The notes: generated from the letters alone by a model not told the origin. Positions 7,415-15,974 are shown, counted from the first letter of the stretch. The stretch: 64,000 bases of DNA from an uncultured Desulfovibrio sp. (GCA_913063155.1 CAJXYU010000001.1:744001-808000), one strand, 5' to 3'. Made by a program: numbers and translations.

Positions 7415-8363
7415 GGATTACCTCCTCGTACAGTTCCCAAATGAGCTTGCCTTCGGCTGTGGTTGCGTCGAGATTGTCCTGTAAAAATTCCTTGAGTCCG
7501 ACCCCTTCGTGAGTCCTGCGCCAAGCCAGTCGTTCCAATCCTTGCAGGAATTGGGACTGGCCTTCCTTCTCGTGTTCTTCAGGAGGGAACTCCTGATCGG
7601 GGAAGACCTCTGCAAAGGGCATGTGAGGCAACTCCCAAGACTCCAGATCCGCACAACCAGGCCTCCAGATGTGCGCGGCTGGTTTACGCTCCCGGCTCAT
7701 GCGGGTGAAGGTCAACCGGGTGATGTTGCCAGGGTTGGCCCAAGTAGTCTGTCCCTGGCGGACGGCCTCCTGGGGCCGGTGGATGTGACCATTGATGAGC
7801 CAGTCGATGCCGGGCAACTCCTTGATGCTGTAGGACCGGTCCTTGAAATCACCGAACTTGATATTGTGGTGGGAGACCCAGACAACGGTCTCCGGATCAT
7901 CTTTCTGTTTTTCGTATCCCTTTGGAAGCGGCGCACCGTCCGGGCTGGCCCCCACCAGCACCCTCCCCTCCGGAGTCTCCACAACAAACTGCGGCCCCTT
8001 GTCCTTCATGAGGTTGACCACTCCGGCAATCTCCAGCACAGCCAGGGATACGTCGTCGGTGAAACGCGACAGATACTTATCGTGATTCCCCACCAACACC
8101 CACGGTTTGTAGGGACCTGTGTAGGAGCCGAAAAGCCGGATCAGATCCACAAGCATCTTGTTGGAGTTGTCGCGGGGCCAATGAAACAAATCGCCCAGCA
8201 GAACCGGTACCAAATCCAAGTCCACAGCCCGGTCCAACCCGGCCTTGAGCTTGTCCATGACCTGAGCCAGATACCCTTCCAGGCGCTGGCCCGGCGGGTT
8301 GTCGGCCAGGTGGGCGTCACCGATGAGCAGCAACCCTTTGCCCTGCACGGTCTCAAGTGCCAT
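7401..8363 (-). CDS. Mre11/SbcD-like metallophosphoesterase nuclease
   Basis: A 320-residue calcineurin-like phosphoesterase. The metal-ligand motifs appear in order: LLIGDAHLAD, VLLGDLFHW, VLVGNHDKY, VWVSHHN and INGHIHRP. These are the motifs of the Mre11/SbcD nuclease family. A C-terminal extension of about 100 residues may be the capping/partner-binding region. The ATG at 8363 has AGGAGG seven bases upstream; longer in-frame extension upstream is coded over the ATPase gene and is rejected. It overlaps the upstream N-half ATPase by 11 bases and the coiled-coil gene by 14. The likely role is DNA-end or hairpin processing together with the split ATPase. Confidence 0.88.
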   Translation of the reverse strand: MALETVQGKGLLLIGDAHLADNPPGQRLEGYLAQVMDKLKAGLDRAVDLDLVPVLLGDLFHWPRDNSNKMLVDLIRLFGSYTGPYKPWVLVGNHDKYLSRFTDDVSLAVLEIAGVVNLMKDKGPQFVVETPEGRVLVGASPDGAPLPKGYEKQKDDPETVVWVSHHNIKFGDFKDRSYSIKELPGIDWLINGHIHRPQEAVRQGQTTWANPGNITRLTFTRMSRERKPAAHIWRPGCADLESWELPHMPFAEVFPDQEFPPEEHEKEGQSQFLQGLERLAWRRTHEGVGLKEFLQDNLDATTAEGKLIWELYEEVIHDDE

Positions 8364-9582
8364 GACTGCATCCTCCTGCCAGAAACTCCTCGGCATCCAA
8401 TTCTCCGCCACAGGTAGGGCAGCAGCCCATGTCATTGAGCCGCGCCTTGAGCGCAGCCTCGAAATCTGCCATCTCCTGCTCCAGCGCCAACAGGCCCTGT
8501 TCGGCCTTGCCTTTTCGCTGCACAAGATCATTCATCATGCCCACGACGGAGCGTAGCGGCGCGTCGTCAAACAGCTGCGGCGGATCAACCAGTCGAGTCA
8601 TGGCTCCAGCCCGCTGCTCGACCTGTTTCAGCCCGTCTCTCACGGACTGCAACTGCCGGATCAGCCCGCTCAGGGGCTGCACGTTTTCGGTTTGCGGAGG
8701 TTCTACCAGTACGGCAAGGGTTTTGGAGGTTTCACAGGACTGACGAAGCTGTGCGGCAAGCACGGCCTGTTGGTGCAACTGCTGCTTGAGGCTCTGCACA
8801 TCCTCCAACTCCGGCGGAGCGACGACCTCCTTCATGGCCTCTGCCGCCCGCTTCAGCCAATACATGCGCTCTTCCAAGACGGTGCGCTGTCGCAGCACAT
8901 TCTCCAAAGCGGGAATCTCAACCCGAAGCCGGTCGATGCGTTCCTTGAACTTCCGGGCGGCCTCGATTCCGAGAGTCAAATCCGGCAAGGGAGCCAGCGC
9001 ATCCAGCTCACCCTCAATGTCGCGCAGCCTGACATCTCGCCCGGCCACTTCCTTTTTTGTTTCCATGACGCGGCGCTTGAGCGCTCCCTGCATGGAAAGC
9101 AGATGTGCTCCCTCCGTGGAGGAAGCCAGAAAGTCAGCCACGGCCCGGTCCGAGAGGTTGAGCAGGAAAACCGGTTCGCGCTGGTTCCCGATATGTACGT
9201 CGATGCGTTCGCCCCCGTCCAGATCCACCGGGTCCAGGCGGAGCACCTTGCGGATGTCCTCGGGCACGATACCGCGCCCCAGTTTCCAATACTCCTGCGG
9301 CTCTTCCTCGCCCGGCAGATGCAGTTCATACCCGGCGCTGCGCTTCTTGCGTACCCAAACGACCTTCACGCCGCTCTCCAACTCCAGGGAAACTCGCGTC
9401 TCCTTGGCCCCGTGACGGATGAAGTGGCGGGGCGGGGGATTGGTCGCTACGCACCGCAAGGCCTCCACAATGGCTGACTTGCCCGTATTGTTGGGGCCGG
9501 TCAGGGCGGTCACACCTGGCCCGAGCTCCACCACGGTGTGCTCGTGGGCCATGAAATTTTCCAGGACGATTTTCGTGATCAT
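8353..9582 (-). CDS. N-terminal half of a split Rad50/SbcC-type ATPase with terminal CPxC hook
   Basis: A 409-residue protein beginning with the Rad50-type MITKIVLENFMAHEHT and a Walker A TGPNNTGKSAIVEAL, followed by a long helical region and ending in GCCPTCGGEL (Cys387/388/391) a few residues before the stop. It resembles the N-lobe plus the outgoing arm and zinc hook of Rad50/SbcC, cut at the hook. No ABC signature or Walker B is present; these are in the 6438-7094 product. The helical region carries repeated PP-containing segments (VAPPELEDVQSL, VEPPQTENVQPL, VDPPQLFDDAPL). The gene is 31 bases downstream of the Cys-rich gene and overlaps the nuclease gene. Confidence 0.85.
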   Translation of the reverse strand: MITKIVLENFMAHEHTVVELGPGVTALTGPNNTGKSAIVEALRCVATNPPPRHFIRHGAKETRVSLELESGVKVVWVRKKRSAGYELHLPGEEEPQEYWKLGRGIVPEDIRKVLRLDPVDLDGGERIDVHIGNQREPVFLLNLSDRAVADFLASSTEGAHLLSMQGALKRRVMETKKEVAGRDVRLRDIEGELDALAPLPDLTLGIEAARKFKERIDRLRVEIPALENVLRQRTVLEERMYWLKRAAEAMKEVVAPPELEDVQSLKQQLHQQAVLAAQLRQSCETSKTLAVLVEPPQTENVQPLSGLIRQLQSVRDGLKQVEQRAGAMTRLVDPPQLFDDAPLRSVVGMMNDLVQRKGKAEQGLLALEQEMADFEAALKARLNDMGCCPTCGGELDAEEFLAGGCSHGT

Positions 9583-9612
9583 TCCAACTCGTACGGCAAC
9601 CGCAAGACGGTT

Positions 9613-10533
9613 TTAGGGATAACGCGGCTTGTCGGCGCTCAACACGTAAAACGCTTCCAGCCCTTTTTCGCGCATGATCTCATTGTTCTTTTGCCAACGC
9701 TCGGCCAAGGAACCGGACATGCCGTGACGCTCGCAAGGGAATTCCCCACATTCGTAACAAAAGTCCACCTGATGTTCGGCGGCACAGGCCGGGACCTTGC
9801 AGGCCTTGAACAGGCAACCTTTGCCCCTGCAGCCGGAACATTCGCCAGAGGCGAAATAATCCAACAACTCCCGGAACGCACCGTACTTTTCCAGCACAGG
9901 GTTCATAGCCGAAAGCCGGTCCGCATAAGCATGAAAATTCGGTCCCAAGCGCTCACCCAGTTCGCGGCTTAGCCGTTGTATCTCCCCGCCGCCGAAAGCC
10001 AAACACTTACCGCAGTTGAGACCACAGGGGGCAATGTGCCTTTTGATCTGTTCACGCCGGGAAATATCCTCCAACGCAAAACCTTCCCTGCGCAGAATAT
10101 CGGCAGCCACCGAGGCGGCGAAGTCCGTTATGTCCCTGCACTTCTGGCCAATGTTCTCCTGATTGAATTTCCGCTGCCCTTCGGGCGAAGCAAAATCGCA
10201 TCCGGTAAGCTTGCTGCAGTTGGTAGTACCCCAGCGTTCTCTGAACCGCTCGAGAAGTTCCTGGGTCAAAGCGTAAGGGAAGTCCATCTCCTGGTCAGGG
10301 GAAGGTTTGGTGCGCCCCGCATACAGACCGATGCCCATGATCGAGCCGGACACAGCCCCGCACAGGCCGCTGGTGCGCGACATGCCACTGCACATACCGG
10401 AGGCAATGGACTGAAGGTCACCCCGGTATCTGCCCCCGGCTTCGGCCAGGGCCCGAAACGCGCTTTCCGCACAATACCAGCCGGAATTGAAAAGTTGGTG
10501 GGCACGTTTGCCCGTCTCATTTCCCATTATCAT
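9613..10533 (-). CDS. C_GCAxxG_C_C-type domain fused to DUF3795
   Basis: About 306 residues with two Cys-rich modules. Residues about 10-150 match the C_GCAxxG_C_C redox family (WYCAESAFRAL, ASGMCSGMSRTSGLCGAVSG, TNCSKLTGCDF). The C-terminal part begins APCGLNCGKC and has CSGCRGKGCLFKACKVPAC and FCYECGEFPCERH, typical of DUF3795 proteins that may bind zinc or an Fe-S cluster. Function is unknown; a redox or metal role is plausible. The start at 10533 overlaps the methyltransferase stop; an ATG six bases later (10527) is equally possible. It is the third gene of the murJ-headed run. Confidence 0.8.
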   Translation of the reverse strand: MIMGNETGKRAHQLFNSGWYCAESAFRALAEAGGRYRGDLQSIASGMCSGMSRTSGLCGAVSGSIMGIGLYAGRTKPSPDQEMDFPYALTQELLERFRERWGTTNCSKLTGCDFASPEGQRKFNQENIGQKCRDITDFAASVAADILRREGFALEDISRREQIKRHIAPCGLNCGKCLAFGGGEIQRLSRELGERLGPNFHAYADRLSAMNPVLEKYGAFRELLDYFASGECSGCRGKGCLFKACKVPACAAEHQVDFCYECGEFPCERHGMSGSLAERWQKNNEIMREKGLEAFYVLSADKPRYP

Positions 10534-11272
10534 CCCCTTTTCCTGCGTTGCATTCCAAATACGGACAAAAGGCAAGGGCTTCCGGCGTCATGCAGGTTGC
10601 CTTCCCCTGCCCGTAATACAGCACCAAGGGCGGTTCGACCGTCAAACCGGCGTTGCCGCCCTTGCGGGCCTCCACCAGCACCATCTTGGCCGGACCGTCC
10701 ACCCGGCTGTGCACCATACGCATGCGTTTCGGTTCCAGCCCAGCGGCCCGAAGGTCCGCCAAAAGGCCCACCAGCCGCTCTGGCAGATGCACGAAAGAAA
10801 ACCGTCCCTTGTTTTTGAGCAACCGCGCGGCGCAAGCGCAAAAGTCGCTGAACCGCGCTTCGGCCTCGAACCGGGCCGTGGTGCGGTGCTCCCCCCGGCT
10901 GGGTCGGCCGGCATCCGGGTTCCGGTAAGGGGGGTTGGCCACCACAAAATCGATCATCCCGGCTTCGTTGGTATACCCGGCGACATCGGCCCGGTCCACG
11001 GTGAAAACATCATTGAGCCGCAGCTGTTCGGCATTGGCTCCCGCAGTCTGCACCGAGTCCAGGGAAAGCTCCACCCCGGTCATGCAAACTTCCCTGCTTT
11101 GATGGCGCAAAAGGATGCCCAGAGCCACCACGCCGCACCCGGTTCCCAAATCCACCCCCCGGCTTTTGGAGGGGGCATGGGTGAAGCAGGACAGAAGCAG
11201 GGAATCCAGGGAAAAGCGATATCCGTTTTCAGGCTGGCGCAAACCGCGCGGGAAATAGGATCTCGGATCCAT
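10517..11272 (-). CDS. tRNA1(Val) adenine-N6-methyltransferase-like protein
   Basis: A 251-residue class I S-adenosylmethionine methyltransferase of the TrmN6/YfiC type. It shows the SAM-binding GVDLGTGCGVVALGILL, the acidic MTGVELSLDSV, and the amino-methylating catalytic motif NPPY (in DFVVANPPYRNP). The N-terminal YRFSLDSLLLSCF is also typical. The substrate is probably A37 of a tRNA. A GGAGGT site lies inside the end of murJ, whose stop is only four bases away, so it is translated from the murJ transcript. Confidence 0.85.
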   Translation of the reverse strand: MDPRSYFPRGLRQPENGYRFSLDSLLLSCFTHAPSKSRGVDLGTGCGVVALGILLRHQSREVCMTGVELSLDSVQTAGANAEQLRLNDVFTVDRADVAGYTNEAGMIDFVVANPPYRNPDAGRPSRGEHRTTARFEAEARFSDFCACAARLLKNKGRFSFVHLPERLVGLLADLRAAGLEPKRMRMVHSRVDGPAKMVLVEARKGGNAGLTVEPPLVLYYGQGKATCMTPEALAFCPYLECNAGKGDDNGK

Positions 11273-11275
11273 GGG

Positions 11276-12802
11276 TTACCTCCCGCCCCTGGAACGAAAC
11301 ATGCCTGCCAGAAGTCGGGCCTCGTCCATACCCAATGCATAGGCCGCCGCCATATAGACGACCACCCAGGCCGGGATGAGCGCCAGCCACCACGGGTACA
11401 AGCCGACAGTGAGCCACGCGCCCAAGCCGATTCCACAACTCAACAACAACGTCTTCAACACCCCTTTCAGGCACATGGGACAACGATTGAGGCGTTTGCA
11501 CAACAAGCTGAAAAGCAATGCGAAGTTCAGAAACGAGGACAGACTGACCGCCAGGGCGAGCCCCACATGCTTGAGGGGAAACATCAACCAGGCCCCCAGC
11601 CCGATGTTGGCCACCAGGCAGACCACGGCGATGCGTACCGGGGTGCGGGTGTCCTCCAGCGCATAAAAACTCGCCACCAAAGGCCGGGACAGGGCAATGA
11701 ACGGCAGCCCCACGGAATAGGCCACCAGAGCTCGGGCCGTGGCGCTGACGGCGTCTGCACTGAAGGCTCCACGCTGAAAAAGCAGGCCGATGACCGGTTC
11801 GGCCAGGGCCAGGAGCCCGGCCGCCGCAGGCAGAGCAATGAACAAAGTCAGGCCGAGGGCCGTGCTCAGGGCCGAACCGAATTCCTCCATTTCGCGTTTG
11901 GCGGCCAGCTTGGCCAGACTGGGCAGAGCCGCGGTGCTGACGGCTATGCCGAATACGCCCAGCGGAAACTGAACCAGACGATCCGCATAATAGAGATAGG
12001 ACACGCTGCCCACAGGAAGAAACGAGGCAAGCAGGGTTCCGAGCAGAATATTGAGCTGATACACGGCCGCGCCGAACACGGTAGGCAGCATGAGCAGTCC
12101 CATTCGCGCCACTCCCTTGTTGGCCCACGACCACGGGCCACGCCAGCAGAAACCGGTCTTCCACAGGGCGGGTTGTTGTATCAGAAACTGGAAAAAACCG
12201 CCGATGAGCACACCGTAGGCCATGCAGTAGGCCACGTTCCAACCAGCATAATAGCCGAACAGTGCCGAACCGATGAGAGCCACGTTGAGTATGGTGGGAG
12301 CCATGGCCGGAGCCAGGAACCGGTCCGAGGCATTGAGAATGCCCATGCACAGGGCCACTCCACAGATGAAGATGACGTATGGGAAGCAGATGCGCACCAG
12401 ATCCACGGTGACCGCAAACTGCTCGGGGTTGTCCAGAAAGCCCGGCGCAATGGCCATGGTGATGGGGGAGGCCACCTGTTCGGCCACAAGAGTGATGCCG
12501 CAAAGAATGACCGCCAGCCAGATCATGGCGGAACGAGCCATGGCTCTGGCCGCTTCTTCGCCCTCTTCCTCCCTCACCCGGGAAAATACCGGGATGAAGG
12601 CCATGGTCAGCGAACCTTCGCCAAACAGACGACGCAGCAGGTTGGGGATACGGAAGGCCACGAAAAAGGCGTCGGCGAGCAGCCCCGCCCCCAGGGCAAA
12701 GGCCACAATCACGTCTCTAAGAAACCCCAACACTCGGGATATCAAGGTTGCCGAGGCAACCACCCCGGCATTGCGTGCTATTTTCCGGCTATGTTCACTC
12801 AC
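11276..12802 (-). CDS. murJ: Lipid II flippase MurJ
   Basis: A 508-residue inner-membrane protein with about 14 hydrophobic segments, the usual size of MurJ/MviN. It moves lipid II across the membrane for peptidoglycan synthesis. Family marks are the N-terminal ISRVLGFLRDVIVAFALGAG, AFRIPNLLRRLFGEGSLTMAFIPVF and YYADRLVQFPLGVFGIAVST. The start is a GTG with AAGGA seven bases upstream. It heads a tight leftward run that continues through the methyltransferase, the Cys-rich protein and the split ATPase/nuclease module, with an AT-rich promoter region before it. Confidence 0.96.
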   Translation of the reverse strand: MSEHSRKIARNAGVVASATLISRVLGFLRDVIVAFALGAGLLADAFFVAFRIPNLLRRLFGEGSLTMAFIPVFSRVREEEGEEAARAMARSAMIWLAVILCGITLVAEQVASPITMAIAPGFLDNPEQFAVTVDLVRICFPYVIFICGVALCMGILNASDRFLAPAMAPTILNVALIGSALFGYYAGWNVAYCMAYGVLIGGFFQFLIQQPALWKTGFCWRGPWSWANKGVARMGLLMLPTVFGAAVYQLNILLGTLLASFLPVGSVSYLYYADRLVQFPLGVFGIAVSTAALPSLAKLAAKREMEEFGSALSTALGLTLFIALPAAAGLLALAEPVIGLLFQRGAFSADAVSATARALVAYSVGLPFIALSRPLVASFYALEDTRTPVRIAVVCLVANIGLGAWLMFPLKHVGLALAVSLSSFLNFALLFSLLCKRLNRCPMCLKGVLKTLLLSCGIGLGAWLTVGLYPWWLALIPAWVVVYMAAAYALGMDEARLLAGMFRSRGGR

Positions 12803-13167
12803 TGGAATTCCTTGTTTCCGGGGCTGCGCCCAACGTCTTGAAATTCTGTCCGCTCAACTTGTCTAGAAAAATATTAGAAAAATTCTATATCTATTAATTT
12901 ATGTTATAATTTAAGCAGTTACTCTATTGCATCGACAGCGAACTCAAAGATCTAACGTCTTCAGATGAAGCTCAGCCCTTACTCCATTTTTAGCCAATAA
13001 TATCAATGCACTATACTTGAAGCCGAAAAGACTTTTTCATGGTCTTTCCTGTCAGCCAACCAAACATCCCGGCAAACGACTCTACACGCAAAGTGCTACG
13101 CCACTACAATCAGATGGCACGTTTTTATTAATCTTCTACAACATACCCTTGAAGACGCTGCAGAGAC
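12803..13167. other. Gene-free AT-rich stretch upstream of murJ
   Basis: No credible gene is seen in these 365 bases. Bases 12860-12920 are very A+T rich (runs such as AAATTCTATATCTATTAATTTATGTTATAATTT split across both strands) and probably hold the leftward murJ promoter. The fpg transcript ends into this stretch without an obvious terminator. A TCTAGAAAAA word here recurs upstream of nrdJ (17174 region); its meaning is unknown. Confidence 0.4.
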
Positions 13168-13989
13168 TCAAAAATCGCTTTTCTGGCATCCTGGGCAAAA
13201 GGTGGAAGTCCGCCCGGCCACCTTGCCAGCCTCCAGCAGGCAACCACAGCGAACACACGATTCTCCCTTCTTTCCATACACTTTGAAGCTATTCTGGAAA
13301 GCGCCGGCATCGCCGTCCGCATTGACGTAGTCCCGGATGGAACTGCCGTTCTCGGCTATGGCCTGCCTGAGTACATCCTTGACATGATTGAACAACTCCA
13401 CAAGTCTTTCATAGGGAATGCAACACGCCTTGCAATCGGGACGAATTGCGGCCCGAAACAGGGATTCATCCGCGTAAATGTTTCCTACTCCGGCCACCAC
13501 GGTCTGGTCCAGCAACAGAGCCTTGATGCGCGCGGACCGGCTCTGCACGGCTTCGGCCAAAGACTCTGCAGAGACGAGCAACGGCTCGGGGCCCAATTTC
13601 CGCCAGAACTCCCATGCTCCGATCTCGTCACCTACAAAGGCCCGCACATAGCCGAATTTACGCATGTCGGCAAAGGTCAGCACTGAACCGTCGTCCAACT
13701 CGAAACGTACCCGGTCATGAGGTTGCCGCTCCCGGTCGGCCTCATGCACCACCCGACCGGTCATCTTAAGATGAAACGCCAGACGAACGCCGCCCTCCAG
13801 GTCCACAAGCAGCAGCTTGGCTCGACGGTATACCCGCGCGACGACATGTCCCTGAACACGTTGCAAAAATAATTCAGGCTCGTTGTGTACGCTTCCCGGC
13901 CAATAGATTTCGATGCGCTCTATGCGCCGCCTTTCCAGGCTGCTGTGCAGCCCCCGGGCTATAGTTTCCACTTCCGGCAGTTCTGGCAT
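13168..13989 (-). CDS. mutM: Formamidopyrimidine-DNA glycosylase
   Basis: A complete 273-residue Fpg/MutM that removes 8-oxoguanine and other oxidised purines and cleaves the abasic strand. The N-terminus is the catalytic PELPEVETI (Pro2, Glu3, Glu6), the Lys-containing AFHLKMTGR loop is present, the helix-two-turn-helix includes LLDQTVVAGVGNIYADESLF, and the C-terminal zinc finger has CVRCGCLL...CPGCQ. It lies 15 bases downstream of a small lipoprotein gene and may share its transcript. Confidence 0.97.
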   Translation of the reverse strand: MPELPEVETIARGLHSSLERRRIERIEIYWPGSVHNEPELFLQRVQGHVVARVYRRAKLLLVDLEGGVRLAFHLKMTGRVVHEADRERQPHDRVRFELDDGSVLTFADMRKFGYVRAFVGDEIGAWEFWRKLGPEPLLVSAESLAEAVQSRSARIKALLLDQTVVAGVGNIYADESLFRAAIRPDCKACCIPYERLVELFNHVKDVLRQAIAENGSSIRDYVNADGDAGAFQNSFKVYGKKGESCVRCGCLLEAGKVAGRTSTFCPGCQKSDF

Positions 13990-14004
13990 TGCTCTTTCCG
14001 GTTG

Positions 14005-14487
14005 TTATCCTGTGATGAATGCGGACAGGGCATCCTGCTCCTGCTCCTTGTTGACGGACAGCCAGTAAACCAGGTCTCCCTGATGAAAAATCAGGTGCAC
14101 CTGCCCCATGCCGATAAAGGGGTAAACGGAGACTCCCTTGAAATCCATACGCTTCCGCCAGATAAACGGCGACTCGGCGTTCTCGAACATGCGGTGCACC
14201 ATCTCCCCTGCCTGCCTGCGGGCTTCCTTGGCGGAGTCAGCCCTGGATATCCAGATCTGAATATCCTTGCCCGGCCCCGCATAAATGCCGACCACCCCGT
14301 CCAGTGCGTGAAGAGTCTTGCCGTGCAGTTTGTTGATCCGCAACAGGGCCTGTTCGCCGGAAAACTTTGTCTTGAGTTGATATTGTCCAATAGTTTCAGG
14401 CAACAGCAAATTCATATCAGGACTTCCTGAGCAAGCTGCAAACAGAAAAACCGCAACTAAACACAACAACTTTCGCATCTTCACCAT
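14005..14487 (-). CDS. Putative lipoprotein of unknown function
   Basis: About 160 residues. The first 19 residues form a lipoprotein signal (MVKMRKLLCLVAVFLFAAC) with the modified Cys19. The mature part, about 140 residues, contains LPETIGQYQLKTKFSGEQAL, IWISRADSAKEARRQAGEMV and a C-terminal GDLVYWLSVNKEQE, resembling small periplasmic proteins found in Desulfovibrio genomes, but I do not recognise a family. Start choice lies between 14487 (GGGAG six bases upstream) and an ATG at 14478. It precedes mutM on the same strand. Confidence 0.75.
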   Translation of the reverse strand: MVKMRKLLCLVAVFLFAACSGSPDMNLLLPETIGQYQLKTKFSGEQALLRINKLHGKTLHALDGVVGIYAGPGKDIQIWISRADSAKEARRQAGEMVHRMFENAESPFIWRKRMDFKGVSVYPFIGMGQVHLIFHQGDLVYWLSVNKEQEQDALSAFITG

Positions 14488-14567
14488 CCTCGACTCCCAT
14501 GTTCGGGCCAACCTATCACAGAGTGGGCAGGACAAGAAATCAGCAAATCCCATAGGAGCTTTCAGGG

Positions 14568-14603
14568 AAAATGAAAAGGCGCTGCACAGTTGTACAGCGC
14601 CCT
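14568..14603 (-). terminator. Rho-independent terminator of the aminotransferase gene
   Basis: On the minus strand GGCGCTG and CAGCGCC (14601-14595 and 14584-14578) form a stem with a ten-base loop, followed by TTTTCATTTT. It lies 20 bases after the aminotransferase stop. Confidence 0.8.
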
Positions 14604-14622
14604 TGAATGACATTCGTCCAAC

Positions 14623-15795
14623 CTATTTGGCGGTCAGGACCTTGCCCACCTTGGTCAGGGCATCCTTAAGGACCTCGTCATCCACGGCATAGGAGAACCG
14701 GATGCAGCGATCGTCGCCGAAGGCCGATCCCGGCACCAGGGCTACTCCCGCTTCCTCCAGGATCTTGGTGCACATGGCTGCGGAGTCAGGCGCATCGTCC
14801 GTAAAAAACTTGTCCAGCACCGGGAAAAGATAGAATGCCCCGCCGGGCTTGGGACAGATAGCGCCCCAACCGGTGATGATTTCGTAGGCCATGTCACGGC
14901 GGCGGACAAAGGACTGTTTCATCTCGTCCACGATGTCCCAGTTTCCTTCCAAGGCGGTGACCGCCGCCTTCTGGGAAAAGGAGGAGACGTTGGAGGTGGA
15001 CTGCCCCTGGATCTTGACCATGGCCTTGACCAGGCTTTCATGTCCCAGAGCCCAGCCCATGCGCCAGCCGGTCATGCAAAACGATTTGGACAGAGCGCCC
15101 ACAATGGCGCAATTCTCGGGATGCGCCTCAAAAAAATTGGAAAGGGTGGACGGCTCGGCCGGAGCGTACACCAGCCGGTCGTATACCTCGTCGGAAATGA
15201 TGAACACGCCGTTTTTCAGCCCCCACTCGGCGATTTCGTCGAGCTGGGCCTGGGAGTAGCAGCACCCGGTGGGGTTGGACGGCGAGTTGAGAATCAGTAC
15301 GCGGGTCCGAGAGGTGCGATGCTTCTCCAGATCCTCGACGGACACGAGGAAACTGTTTTCCGGAGTGGTAGGCACGATGACGGATCGGCCCTCGGCAAGC
15401 TGCACCATGGCCGGATAGCTGACCCAGTAGGGGCTGGGGATAAGCACTTCATCGCCCGGATTCACCAGGGCCATGAGCAGATTGTAAAGCACCTGCTTGC
15501 CGCCGTTGGAAATGATGGCGTTGTCGGCAGTGGCCTTTGCTCCGTAAAAACGGCTGTAATATCCGGCAACGGCTTCACGAAGTTCGGGGATGCCCGGCAC
15601 CGGAGTATAGCGAGTGAAACCCTCGTCCAACGCCGACTTGGCGGCGTCAACCACGTGTTTTGGAGTTCCGAAATCGGGCTGCCCCACGGCAAGGCTGATG
15701 ATTTCCCTGCCCTGGGCACGAAGCTCCAGGGCCTTGGCGTTCACGGCCAGGGTCGCGGACGGTTTGATCCTTTCCAGTCGTTCAGAAATTCGCAT
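14623..15795 (-). CDS. Pyridoxal-phosphate aminotransferase (aspartate aminotransferase, class I)
   Basis: A 390-residue fold-type I aminotransferase of the AspC/AspAT-Ib group, interconverting aspartate and oxaloacetate with glutamate/2-oxoglutarate. The PLP lysine lies in ALSKSFCMTGWRMGW, the cofactor-binding ISNGGKQVLYNLLMAL and SPSNPTGCCYS and the carboxylate-binding Arg in CIRFSYAVDDE are present. A standard start METRI-like context is replaced by MRISERLERIKPSATLA, usual for this group. The ATG at 15795 is preferred; a GTG four codons upstream is possible. It is transcribed alone. Confidence 0.93.
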   Translation of the reverse strand: MRISERLERIKPSATLAVNAKALELRAQGREIISLAVGQPDFGTPKHVVDAAKSALDEGFTRYTPVPGIPELREAVAGYYSRFYGAKATADNAIISNGGKQVLYNLLMALVNPGDEVLIPSPYWVSYPAMVQLAEGRSVIVPTTPENSFLVSVEDLEKHRTSRTRVLILNSPSNPTGCCYSQAQLDEIAEWGLKNGVFIISDEVYDRLVYAPAEPSTLSNFFEAHPENCAIVGALSKSFCMTGWRMGWALGHESLVKAMVKIQGQSTSNVSSFSQKAAVTALEGNWDIVDEMKQSFVRRRDMAYEIITGWGAICPKPGGAFYLFPVLDKFFTDDAPDSAAMCTKILEEAGVALVPGSAFGDDRCIRFSYAVDDEVLKDALTKVGKVLTAK

Positions 15796-15974
15796 GTTAC
15801 TAAACACCTTTGTGCAGTTGAACAGAACAGATACCCTCTCCTGCCGCCCCTATAGGACAATTCCTTTTCAAGGTAAATCGCATCATGAGGCTCCGAACAT
15901 TTTTCCTCCCGCAAAGCTTGACCCGTCTACGGCTTCACCCTTCAGAATCGATACTCAAACTACAAGGAGAACTC

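Noticed and set aside
7401-8531. Longer start for the Mre11-like nuclease
   Set aside because: The extra residues would be read over the ATPase gene and look like out-of-frame translation; the ATG at 8363 has a strong ribosome-binding site.
10487-12841. 784-codon plus-strand open frame opposite murJ and the methyltransferase
   Set aside because: Highly His/Gln/Gly-rich translation typical of an antisense shadow of a GC-rich gene; murJ on the other strand is complete and unmistakable.
13017-13286. Short plus-strand open frame downstream of mutM
   Set aside because: It overlaps the end of mutM, lacks a ribosome-binding site and has no conserved feature.
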